Assembly (NCBI GenBank): GCA_024643595.1
Contig: JAHEMS010000213.1
Coordinates: 1-6,395, forward strand
Origin: Bacteroidota bacterium
GTDB taxonomy: Bacteria > Bacteroidota > Bacteroidia > Cytophagales > Cyclobacteriaceae
DNA length: 6,395 bases
Direction: 5' to 3'
This document shows positions 1 to 6,119 of this stretch, piece after piece. A model generated the notes under the pieces. That model ran no database searches. It worked only from the letters and a program-made list of their open reading frames with translations, and was not told where the DNA came from. Within the stretch, counting starts at the first letter, position 1. Every line of letters begins with the position of its first letter. The position numbers and the translations under genes are program-made.

Positions 1-1222
1 TACTATTATTGGTATCACATGGAGACGAAGCATCCAGGGTTAATTGTGCCCTTGCTTCCACTTTATCGTAATTCTGTAGCGGGCCAGCCAGGTTAATGGT
101 CCAGGTGCCAGCTGGAGCAAAAACAGTAATATCTTCTCTTGGCGTTGACTGCCAGGTATTCGGGTTGATTGTTGCATTAGTAAAGACCCTTAATCTGATG
201 TATGTACCAGCTTGTGTAGTTCCGGTTACCACCTGATCTCCAACGGATATTGGATTTATGGTTGGTGTTACTGCTAAACCAGATTCAAATCCATTACAGG
301 TGGGACAAAGTTGAGTGACCGCCGTGGGGCACTGATTTTCGATAACATCGGTATAAGCTTTAACCAAATTACTTACATACAACGGATCGGTATTGTCAAC
401 ACCTCCAACATCTGAAATAGAACCAGCCAAAGCACAGGTAGCGGATGTACTGGTTGAAGCAACATAACGGAAACCGGAATTTTCGGTGATTGCTGCAGCA
501 TTAGCTGGCTTGTTGTTATTGTATGCTGTTACAAGGTCAGCGACTGGCACCCATAAATCGTAAAAATAATCGGGGTCACCACAGCTTGCCAGATCGGCCA
601 CTGCGATTTGAAAATTAGTGGTGAGCGGATAAGAAAATGAAGAAGTAGGACAACTCGACAAACCATCAATATAATTGATAAAAATACCAGGATTATTTTT
701 TTTAATCATAGTAATCTCCAGTTCGAATCCTGGGTTTGCTGCGTTTGCATTGGGATCATTATTAGGCGCGGCTCCAATTCCAAATCTATTATCGACATCA
801 ATCATAAGGTGCCAGGCTTCGACACTATTGGCATCATCACCTAAGCGAAACCTGAAAACAGCAGTCTTAACATTTGCATTTGAAGGTAAGGGCCTGTAGG
901 CACCGTAGACTGAATAACCATTGGTATCTGGAATAAGATCTGTTCCACCACAATTAGGTCCGTTTGAGTTATCACCATCAATATCACCGTTGCCAACTTT
1001 CGGCAATCCAAACATTTTAAATTCGAATTCATTAACATAGTTAACGTTAGGTAAAAGTGGACTGAATACCCCTCCGGATAACGTTACAAACCCATCCCCA
1101 TTAGGATTCATCGGGTTGGTTGCTGGAGTAGCAGGAGTTGTGATTTGTCCTCGCGATTGTGAGTACGCCCCATTTGCTGTAAAGAGTAACGCGAAGAGAA
1201 AGATTAAATAGTACGTTTTCAA
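1..1222 (-). CDS. Large secreted Ig-like-domain protein, N-terminal part (3' end cut by window edge)
   Basis: An open frame of 407 codons reads off the left edge. From the TTG at 1222 it begins MKTYYLIFLFALLFTANGAY, a clear Sec signal peptide with a likely cut after Ser21 (A-Y-S|Q). No ATG lies in this frame between the upstream in-frame stop and the TTG, so I chose TTG. The mature start is Thr/Pro/Ala-rich and followed by NPNGDGF (about 39-45) and an Asp/Asn/Gly-rich stretch (about 77-101), probably calcium binding. Residues about 120-310 form a hydrophobic/polar beta-type domain with scattered cysteines (191, 214, 263, 298, 306, 309) and the segment RLGDDANSVEAWHLMIDVDN. From about 323 an Ig-like repeat starts (ISVGDQVVTGTTQAGTYIRL ... 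GTWTINLAGPL). This plan resembles large Bacteroidota surface proteins exported by type IX secretion, but the C-terminal sorting domain that would prove it is outside the window. Function unknown; adhesion or surface display is a guess. Confidence 0.85.
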   Translation of the reverse strand, partial: MKTYYLIFLFALLFTANGAYSQSRGQITTPATPATNPMNPNGDGFVTLSGGVFSPLLPNVNYVNEFEFKMFGLPKVGNGDIDGDNSNGPNCGGTDLIPDTNGYSVYGAYRPLPSNANVKTAVFRFRLGDDANSVEAWHLMIDVDNRFGIGAAPNNDPNANAANPGFELEITMIKKNNPGIFINYIDGLSSCPTSSFSYPLTTNFQIAVADLASCGDPDYFYDLWVPVADLVTAYNNNKPANAAAITENSGFRYVASTSTSATCALAGSISDVGGVDNTDPLYVSNLVKAYTDVIENQCPTAVTQLCPTCNGFESGLAVTPTINPISVGDQVVTGTTQAGTYIRLRVFTNATINPNTWQSTPREDITVFAPAGTWTINLAGPLQNYDKVEARAQLTLDASSPCDTNNS

Positions 1223-1371
1223 GGTGATATTTTTTTGGTAAAGTAAAACATTTTCCGCCTAAATACTGAATTAGCCTGTCGGTTAAACTTGATTTACCAT
1301 GAATACAAAAGAGATAAATGTAGGTAACTGATTAAATATCAATGAAAAATCAATTTTCAGCGATGGTTAAC

Positions 1372-2226
1372 TTATTGGTTACCCAAATACCTTGCTGATG
1401 TATGATAATTGCTGGTCCAGAGGTTTTTCAATGTGGTGAGGAATTCTTTCATCTCATTGAGAGGAATCATATTAGGTCCATCACTCAACGCCTTTTCGGG
1501 ATGTGGATGTGTTTCAATAAAGAAACCATCAACACCAACCGCTGCCGCAGCCTTGGCCAGGTAAGGTGCGAACTGCCTGTCGCCACCACTTTTACCTCCT
1601 AATCCACCGGGTCGCTGAATACTGTGCGTAACATCAAAAACAACAGGAGAATATTGTCTCATGATAGGCAATGACCGCATATCCACCACCAGGTTATTGT
1701 AGCCAAACATGCTTCCTCTTTCCGTCAGGAACACATTTTTATTGCCTTCGCCCCTCACCTTATCGATGGCATATTTCATGTCTTCGGGGGCCATGAATTG
1801 TCCCTTCTTTACTTTCACTGGCTTTCCTGTTTTGGCAGCCGCGATCAGCAAATCAGTCTGGCGGCAAAGGAACGCAGGTATCTGTAACACATCTACAACG
1901 GCAGCTACTTCTTCGCACTGATAGGATTCATGAACATCCGTAACTACTGGCACTTTAAGATCATTCTTGACCATGGAAAGAATCTCCAGCCCCATATCCA
2001 TAGACGGGCCACGGTATGAACCCGATGAAGTTCGGTTGGCCTTATCAAAAGAAGCTTTAAATACATAATCAATGCCCAGCCCTTCACATAATTTCTTAAC
2101 ATGAGACCCGGTCTCAAGACAAATGTCATAACTCTCTGCCGCACAAGGGCCTGCAAAAAGTACCATTCGGTTACCCCCTAATGTGATCTTATCACTGATG
2201 GTAACTTTATCGTTGAAGATTTCCAC
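1372..2226 (-). CDS. kdsA: 3-deoxy-D-manno-octulosonate-8-phosphate synthase (KDO-8-P synthase)
   Basis: Cytoplasmic enzyme that condenses D-arabinose-5-phosphate with phosphoenolpyruvate to KDO-8-phosphate, an essential step toward the lipopolysaccharide inner core. The 284-residue length is normal and the TIM-barrel motifs are intact: FAGPCAAES (24-32), KASFDKANR (57-65), TDVHES (96-101), PAFLCRQTDLL (117-127), VKKGQF (139-144), FGYNNLVVDMRSLPIM (174-189), DVTHS (198-202) and IETHPHPEKALSDGP (237-251). Cys28, His201, Glu238 and Asp249 match the four metal ligands of metal-dependent enzymes such as that of Aquifex; the E. coli metal-independent type has Asn in place of the Cys. The start codon is GTG: the frame upstream contains only five sense codons before the kdsC TAA, none a usual start, and the next Met (21) would cut into the barrel. 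The SFDKANR and ALSDGP motifs argue against the related DAHP synthase. It follows kdsC by 15 bp, so it is almost certainly cotranscribed with it. Confidence 0.97.
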   Translation of the reverse strand: MEIFNDKVTISDKITLGGNRMVLFAGPCAAESYDICLETGSHVKKLCEGLGIDYVFKASFDKANRTSSGSYRGPSMDMGLEILSMVKNDLKVPVVTDVHESYQCEEVAAVVDVLQIPAFLCRQTDLLIAAAKTGKPVKVKKGQFMAPEDMKYAIDKVRGEGNKNVFLTERGSMFGYNNLVVDMRSLPIMRQYSPVVFDVTHSIQRPGGLGGKSGGDRQFAPYLAKAAAAVGVDGFFIETHPHPEKALSDGPNMIPLNEMKEFLTTLKNLWTSNYHTSARYLGNQ

Positions 2227-2241
2227 GAAGTTTAATGTTGG

Positions 2242-2784
2242 TTATTTGATAATCTTATCCAATACTCCCTGGGCAGCCAAAACGAGGTCACTGATTTCTC
2301 TGGCTACGCCCCGGCCACCTTTGGCATCCGTGACCACATCCACATGGGTCTTTACATAATCCAGTGCATCTGCAGGACAAGCAGAAAGTCCGCAATCACG
2401 AAGTATAGCCAGATCATTGATATCATCTCCGATGTAGGCCACCTGCTTCTTTTTTAGTTTATGAAACTGAACCAGTTTTTCATATGCGGCATGTTTGTCC
2501 ATGATGCCCTGATGGCAAAAATCAAGCTTTAATTCAGCAGCGCGGTTGCTTACCACTTGTGATTCCCGGCCCGTGATAATCCCGACCAGGATTCCAGCCT
2601 TTTTAAGGTGACTGATAATGTAGCCGTCCTTAACATTAAACTGTTTGTATTCCAGGCCATTGTTGTCATATATGATTTTACCATCTGTGAGCACGCCATC
2701 CACGTCAAAAAAGATGGCTTTGATCTGGGATGCTTTCTTGATTTGTTCTCTGGAGTACTTTCCCAGAACTTCTTTTACAGGCAT
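2242..2784 (-). CDS. kdsC: 3-deoxy-D-manno-octulosonate 8-phosphate phosphatase (HAD family)
   Basis: Cytoplasmic phosphatase that hydrolyses KDO-8-phosphate to KDO and phosphate, the step after KdsA. The 180-residue length matches cap-less type C0 HAD phosphatases of the KdsC family, which work as tetramers. Motif I is FFDVDGVLTDG (25-35) with nucleophile Asp27 and acid/base Asp29. Motif II is ITGRES (70-75) with Thr71. The motif III lysine is Lys97 in QGIMDKHAAY. Motif IV is YIGDDINDL (117-125) with metal-binding Asp120/Asp121. The glycine-rich C-terminal tail KGGRGVARE (155-163) is typical and helps close the active site. It lies directly upstream of kdsA in the same transcription direction, so two successive KDO pathway steps share a message. 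The ATG at 2784 leaves a short polar N-terminal extension before the HAD fold, as in many Bacteroidota homologs. The related NeuNAc cytidylyltransferase-linked phosphatases have similar folds, but the kdsA neighbour settles the call. Confidence 0.95.
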   Translation of the reverse strand: MPVKEVLGKYSREQIKKASQIKAIFFDVDGVLTDGKIIYDNNGLEYKQFNVKDGYIISHLKKAGILVGIITGRESQVVSNRAAELKLDFCHQGIMDKHAAYEKLVQFHKLKKKQVAYIGDDINDLAILRDCGLSACPADALDYVKTHVDVVTDAKGGRGVAREISDLVLAAQGVLDKIIK

Positions 2785-2844
2785 TTACTGCGTTATTTCT
2801 TAAATAATGTCGAAAATTAAGGAAAATATTGTTCAACATACCAT
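2785..2844. promoter_or_regulatory. Divergent promoter region between kdsC and the acylase gene
   Basis: Only 60 bp separate the two divergent start codons, so promoters for both operons must overlap here or reach into the genes. The DNA is strongly AT-rich. On the minus strand TAATTTTC (2819 down to 2812) is one mismatch from the Bacteroidota -7 element TAnnTTTG, but no TTTG sits at the expected distance upstream. An inverted repeat, TTATTT-CTT-AAATAA, occupies 2793-2807. It could be an operator or simply AT-rich chance. No Shine-Dalgarno sequence is seen before either start, which is usual for this phylum. The role as promoter region follows from position; the individual elements are weak. 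Confidence 0.45.
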
Positions 2845-5274
2845 ATGAAGATTTTCAAGTTCAGTATTTCGGCAGTCATCACAATTGCCTTAATCTACTT
2901 TCTGAATAATAACTGGAATTTCGGTTCTCCGATTCCGGCTCTCGGCAAATTTCTCGATCCCTTTCATGGGGTATGGCAGAATGCAGAAACCAAAGAAAAG
3001 AAAACTGAAAAACTCAAACTCGATGGGTTGAAAGCTGAAGTAGTCATCGTTTACGATAGCATGATGATTCCGCACATATTCGCGCAGAATAACGAAGATC
3101 TTTACTTTGCTCAGGGTTATGTTACTGCCAGTCAACGACTTTGGCAAATGGAATTTCAAACCCATGCCGCAGCCGGTAGAGTGAGCGAAATCATTGGGGC
3201 AGCCGCCCTCGATTTTGATCGAAGACAACGAAGGCTGGGAATGGTTTATGCTGCCGAACAGGCGCTAGAATCGGCCATAGAAAATCCTGAAGCATTGGCA
3301 ATGGTAGAGAGTTACGGAAAGGGAGTAAACCAATACATTGAATCGTTGGATTATGCCGACCTGCCACTTGAATACAAGTTGTTGAATTACAAACCTGAAC
3401 CCTGGACTAATGTAAAATTTGGCCTGCTTCTTAAATACATGGCCAAAACCTTGAACATTGGAGACAAGGACCTGGAGATGACCAACGCGTTGAAATTATT
3501 TGGCAAGGACATGGTAGATCTACTATGGCCTGATCATGAAGATATAGGTGATCCAATTGTTGATCAAGCAGGAAAATGGAAATTCAAACCGATTACACTG
3601 GATAGCCTTCCGCTTGCATTGCCCGACGAACTGGTAAATATATCACCCGTGGAGAAACCTGAGAAAGGGGTAGGCAGTAATAACTGGGCAGTAAGCGGAA
3701 TGAAAACCCAAACTGGTTCGGCAATCCTTTGTAATGACCCTCACCTTACGCTTAATCTTCCTTCCATCTGGCATATTATCCATCTTCAAGGTCCAGGTGT
3801 AAATGTGATGGGTGCTTCCTTGCCGGGAGTACCTTCCGTGATCAGTGGATTTAACGATTCTATTGCCTGGGGCGTGACTAACGCCCAACGGGATTTGGTC
3901 GATTGGTATAAAATTCAGTTCAAAGATGAAACCAGGAAAGAGTACCTCAGCGACGGACAGTGGAAATCATCCCGAAAAGTGATTGAGGAAATAAAAATCA
4001 AAAATGGTGATTCCTATTTTGATACGGTCACATACACCCATCATGGCCCGGTGTTATATGATGAAAGTTTTCACGGAGACGCTGAGAAGAATCATTATGC
4101 CTTCCGATGGATAGCCCATGATCGCTCGGAAGAAGTGCTGACATTCTATAAACTAAATCGTGCGAAAAACCACAAAGATTATCTCGAAGCGCTGGATCAT
4201 TTCGTCTCGCCTGCACAGAATTTTGTTTTCGCTTCGGTGAATGGTGATATCGCCATGCGCGTGCAGGGAAAGTTTCCGGTAAGAAGAAAAGAAGAGGGAA
4301 AATATTTGCTGGATGGAACAAAAACCTCCACCGAATGGCACGCCTTTATTCCAAACGATCAAAACGTGATGTATAAAAATCCAGCCCGTGGATTTGTCAG
4401 TTCAGCGAATCAATATCCAGTTGATGATACCTATCCGTATTTCATTACATCAACCAGCTATGAAGCTTATCGCAACAGACGTATTAATCATTTACTTTCA
4501 GAGATGTCGGAAATCACTCCACGCGATATGATGGAAATGCAATTCGATACCTACAATTTGAAAGCGTATGAAGGTTTGCCGGTATTGCTTGCCATGATTG
4601 ATACGACCTCATTGGCACCCGCTCAGCAGGCGGCTTTTTCCATTTTAAAACAATGGAATTTTGAGAATGAGATCAACTCATTGGGTGCCTCCTATTTTGA
4701 AGCATGGTGGAAGTCCCTATTTCCTTTGATCTGGGACGAAGTGAAAAACAGTACTGTTGCGCTGGATTATCCAACCGATTACACGACCATTAAATTAATA
4801 AAAGAAAAACCTGATTTGTCCTTCTTCGACATCGTAGGGACGCCTGAAAAGGAAACCGCCAGAGAAGTTGTACAACTGGCCTTTGCCAAAGGAGTAGAGG
4901 CGATTGAAGAATGGAAAAATACTAAGCATATGGAACCGCGATGGGCAGATTATAAAGATACCTTTATTGGTCACCTGTTGCAGGGGATTCCTGCCTTCAG
5001 TCATCATGTTCAACATGGTGGCACTGGAGATGCCATCAACGCATCTTCCCGCACCCATGGACCCAGCTGGCGCATGGTGGTGAGTCTTGAAAAAACGAAA
5101 GTGAAAGCGTGGGGTGTCTATCCAGGAGGTCAATCTGGCAATCCGGGTAGTCCCTACTATAATAATATGCTCTCGCTCTGGTCGAAAGGAAATTATGTCC
5201 CTTTTCAGTTCGAAACTGTGCCTGGAAAAATGAAAGATGTATCCTCTACCCTCACATTAATACCTGCTCAATGA
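2845..5274 (+). CDS. Penicillin acylase family protein (peptidase S45, Ntn-hydrolase), membrane-anchored or periplasmic
   Basis: An 809-residue amidohydrolase precursor of normal length. Residues 5-20 are one hydrophobic segment without a lipobox, so it is either a signal peptide or a membrane anchor facing the periplasm. The alpha-chain signature QGYVTASQRLWQMEF is at 90-104. GVGSNNWAVSG (275-285) carries the self-cleavage site Gly277|Ser278, where Ser278 becomes the free N-terminal nucleophile of the beta chain. Numbering Ser278 as beta-1 gives a gap-free fit to E. coli penicillin G acylase over about 76 residues as I recall that sequence. Asp350 and Asp353 fall on the calcium ligands beta-Asp73 and beta-Asp76, and Asn522 lies near the oxyanion-hole beta-Asn241. 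Arg546 is the likely counterpart of beta-Arg263. His300 falls at beta-23, where penicillin G acylase has Gln and cephalosporin and acyl-homoserine-lactone acylases have His. Substrate cannot be told: beta-lactam, acyl-homoserine lactone, lipopeptide and other amides are all possible. Its stop overlaps the next gene. Confidence 0.93.
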   Translation: MKIFKFSISAVITIALIYFLNNNWNFGSPIPALGKFLDPFHGVWQNAETKEKKTEKLKLDGLKAEVVIVYDSMMIPHIFAQNNEDLYFAQGYVTASQRLWQMEFQTHAAAGRVSEIIGAAALDFDRRQRRLGMVYAAEQALESAIENPEALAMVESYGKGVNQYIESLDYADLPLEYKLLNYKPEPWTNVKFGLLLKYMAKTLNIGDKDLEMTNALKLFGKDMVDLLWPDHEDIGDPIVDQAGKWKFKPITLDSLPLALPDELVNISPVEKPEKGVGSNNWAVSGMKTQTGSAILCNDPHLTLNLPSIWHIIHLQGPGVNVMGASLPGVPSVISGFNDSIAWGVTNAQRDLVDWYKIQFKDETRKEYLSDGQWKSSRKVIEEIKIKNGDSYFDTVTYTHHGPVLYDESFHGDAEKNHYAFRWIAHDRSEEVLTFYKLNRAKNHKDYLEALDHFVSPAQNFVFASVNGDIAMRVQGKFPVRRKEEGKYLLDGTKTSTEWHAFIPNDQNVMYKNPARGFVSSANQYPVDDTYPYFITSTSYEAYRNRRINHLLSEMSEITPRDMMEMQFDTYNLKAYEGLPVLLAMIDTTSLAPAQQAAFSILKQWNFENEINSLGASYFEAWWKSLFPLIWDEVKNSTVALDYPTDYTTIKLIKEKPDLSFFDIVGTPEKETAREVVQLAFAKGVEAIEEWKNTKHMEPRWADYKDTFIGHLLQGIPAFSHHVQHGGTGDAINASSRTHGPSWRMVVSLEKTKVKAWGVYPGGQSGNPGSPYYNNMLSLWSKGNYVPFQFETVPGKMKDVSSTLTLIPAQ

Positions 5275-5597
5275 AATTTATAATTCAACTGATATTTACT
5301 ATTGTTATTTGTTTATTGCTCGAATTATTTTTTCCGTGGTGGACGCTTGCCATTGGTGCATTCGTTGTCGCTTTTATTTTTGATAACAAGGGGTTCCCCT
5401 CTTTCGTCATTGGATTTTTGGCAGCCGCATTGCTTTGGACAGGCCTGGCGGGATACACGACCTTCATCACCGATGGAATTTTGACAACGCGCTTGAATCA
5501 ACTATTGCCTATTAATTCAATCCTTATCACCGCATTGGTCGGAGGATTGACTGGAGGCTTTGGTGCCCTAACAGGATCGCTGTTCCGGAAACTGTAG
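5271..5597 (+). CDS. Small multi-pass membrane protein, unknown function
   Basis: A 108-residue, very hydrophobic protein that I do not recognise as a named family. About four membrane segments can be drawn: residues 3-20, 22-37, 44-61 and 83-104. A polar loop (about 62-81, with TDGILTTRLNQLLP) lies between the third and fourth. The last segment is glycine-rich (GGLTGGFGALTG), suggesting close helix packing, and the tail FRKL is basic. The start ATG overlaps the acylase stop in the sequence ATGA (5271-5274), so translation is probably coupled and the two proteins are made together. It has no signal of catalytic activity. A role in the acylase's membrane location is only a guess from position; it may simply be a conserved hitchhiker. 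The hydrophobic pattern and coupling make it convincing as a real gene. Confidence 0.8.
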   Translation: MKFIIQLIFTIVICLLLELFFPWWTLAIGAFVVAFIFDNKGFPSFVIGFLAAALLWTGLAGYTTFITDGILTTRLNQLLPINSILITALVGGLTGGFGALTGSLFRKL

Positions 5598-5617
5598 AAG
5601 GAAAGGATTATTTCCTT
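5598..5617 (+). terminator. Hairpin after the acylase operon, possible terminator
   Basis: Directly after the TAG of the membrane-protein gene there is a perfect 7-bp inverted repeat, AAGGAAA (5598-5604) and TTTCCTT (5611-5617), with a 6-nt loop. No T-run follows on the plus strand, so it is a weak or atypical intrinsic terminator. It lies between convergent genes, where a terminator is expected. An overlapping alternative stem GATTA (5606-5610) / TAATC (5617-5621) excludes the first. Confidence 0.4.
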
Positions 5618-5638
5618 AATCGAAGGATGAATCTTGGT

Positions 5639-5872
5639 TCAGCAAATAAGATTACCTCTGTCTTTGTAAAAGAAAATATCTTCTTCAGTTTCCTGATAGG
5701 AAGAAATGGTATGCTGAAGTTCTTCCAATCTGCTTTGTTTTTTTGTCAACTCTTTTCTCTCCTTGGTAAGCGGTCCTCCTTTATGGGTCTCTAATTGAAG
5801 GGATAGTTTATACATGTATTCCTCCACGGCTTCCAATAAGAGTTGCTGATATTTAGAATCAATAGTAATCAT
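5639..5872 (-). CDS. Small charged coiled-coil-like protein, unknown function
   Basis: A 77-residue protein with no family I recognise. It lacks a signal peptide and membrane segment, so it should be cytoplasmic. Residues about 5-28 (SKYQQLLLEAVEEYMYKLSL) and 37-65 (KERKELTKKQSRLEELQHTI and beyond) are rich in Glu, Lys, Leu and Gln with hydrophobic spacing typical of helices that pair as a coiled coil, joined by a KGGPLT turn (31-36). This looks like a two-helix hairpin. The end is IFFYKDRGNLIC. The ATG at 5872 is the natural start. No other gene runs through the stretch, and the composition is protein-like rather than random, which supports a real gene. It is convergent with the acylase operon and divergent from the exported-protein gene, with which it shares the dyad-rich 242-bp gap. 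A short regulator or adaptor role is possible but unproven. Confidence 0.65.
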   Translation of the reverse strand: MITIDSKYQQLLLEAVEEYMYKLSLQLETHKGGPLTKERKELTKKQSRLEELQHTISSYQETEEDIFFYKDRGNLIC

Positions 5873-5882
5873 GACATCATTA
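5866..5882. repeat. Imperfect dyad over the start codon of the 77-residue gene
   Basis: TAATCATG (5866-5873) and CATCATTA (5875-5882) are inverted copies with one mismatch around a single central base. The site covers the ATG of the minus-strand gene (5872-5870). Its right arm continues as CATCATTAAA, nine of ten bases identical to the right arm of the stronger dyad at 5928-5949. It could be a weaker copy of the same operator; with one mismatch it could also be chance. Confidence 0.3.
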
Positions 5883-5927
5883 AAACTACTGGTAAGACGT
5901 CTAAAATTATCTTCGTGAAACGATTAT

Positions 5928-5949
5928 TTCAATGATGCACATCATTGAA
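5928..5949. promoter_or_regulatory. Perfect 10-bp-arm inverted repeat, candidate operator
   Basis: TTCAATGATG (5928-5937) and CATCATTGAA (5940-5949) are exact inverted copies separated by CA. A perfect 22-bp dyad in non-coding DNA is typical of a binding site for a dimeric regulator. The core TGAT-N4-ATCA (5933-5944) resembles the inner part of Crp/Fnr-family sites (TTGAT-N4-ATCAA), so such a regulator is one guess. In RNA it would give a 10-bp stem with only 2 nt in the loop, too tight for an ideal hairpin, which favours a DNA site. No T-run follows on either strand, so it is not a terminator. Confidence 0.55.
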
Positions 5950-6001
5950 GTTTTGGATTAGCCTCATGAATATTAATCCTGGAATCCCTTTCACGTCATT
6001 C

Positions 6002-6025
6002 TTATCGGCACTAGTACGCTGATAA
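6002..6025. repeat. Inverted repeat with 8-bp arms, in the leader of the exported-protein gene
   Basis: TTATCGGC (6002-6009) and GCTGATAA (6018-6025) pair over 8 bp with one G-T wobble around an 8-nt loop that contains the palindrome ACTAGT (6010-6015). This would make a stable small RNA hairpin in a leader or a protein site in DNA. It lies between the two stronger dyads and shares no obvious half-site with them. Confidence 0.4.
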
Positions 6026-6064
6026 ATCACTAATAAAACAACAATCATCTCAGAAATGCCCATT

Positions 6065-6074
6065 GATCATTGAA
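6065..6074 (+). repeat. Extra half-site copy related to the 5928-5949 dyad
   Basis: GATCATTGAA matches the dyad arm CATCATTGAA at nine of ten bases. It is preceded by CATT, so the stretch reads as a short tandem CATTGAT CATTGAA. With the copies at 5875-5884, 5928-5937 (inverted) and 5940-5949 this makes four related half-sites in about 200 bp. Confidence 0.3.
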
Positions 6075-6096
6075 CCTATTAAATCGACCTCAGTAC

Positions 6097-6119
6097 TTCA
6101 TACCAAAAATTGGTATGAA
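6097..6119. promoter_or_regulatory. Perfect 10-bp inverted repeat straddling the start codon of the exported-protein gene
   Basis: TTCATACCAA (6097-6106) and TTGGTATGAA (6110-6119) are exact inverted copies around AAA. The second arm contains the ATG (6115-6117), so in mRNA a 10-bp stem with a 3-nt loop would bury the start codon and the region just before it. As DNA it is a good operator candidate placed to block transcription. Either way it should control this gene. The pairing is exact, but which mechanism applies is inference. Confidence 0.6.

Noticed and set aside
675..1038. Short open frames on both strands inside the secreted-protein region
   Set aside because: They lie in other frames of the 407-codon frame that has a signal peptide and domain-like sequence; their own translations look like shadows.
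1343..1359. TGAAAA-ATCAA-TTTTCA hairpin just after kdsA as a terminator
   Set aside because: Only a 6-bp stem with four A-T pairs and no clean T-run; too weak to separate from AT-rich chance.
1223..1371. A promoter for the secreted-protein gene
   Set aside because: No TAnnTTTG element with a TTTG at suitable distance was found; an isolated TTTTG near 1308-1312 is not enough.
1372..2226. DAHP synthase (aromatic pathway) as an alternative for kdsA
   Set aside because: KASFDKANR, PAFLCRQTDLL and ALSDGP are KdsA motifs, and the adjacent kdsC fits the KDO pathway.
2845..5274. Beta-lactam resistance gene
   Set aside because: Penicillin acylase family membership does not show beta-lactam activity; the side-chain pocket residues do not settle the substrate.
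5955..5979. GGATTA ... TAATCC inverted repeat
   Set aside because: Six-bp arms with a 13-nt loop are expected by chance in AT-rich DNA.
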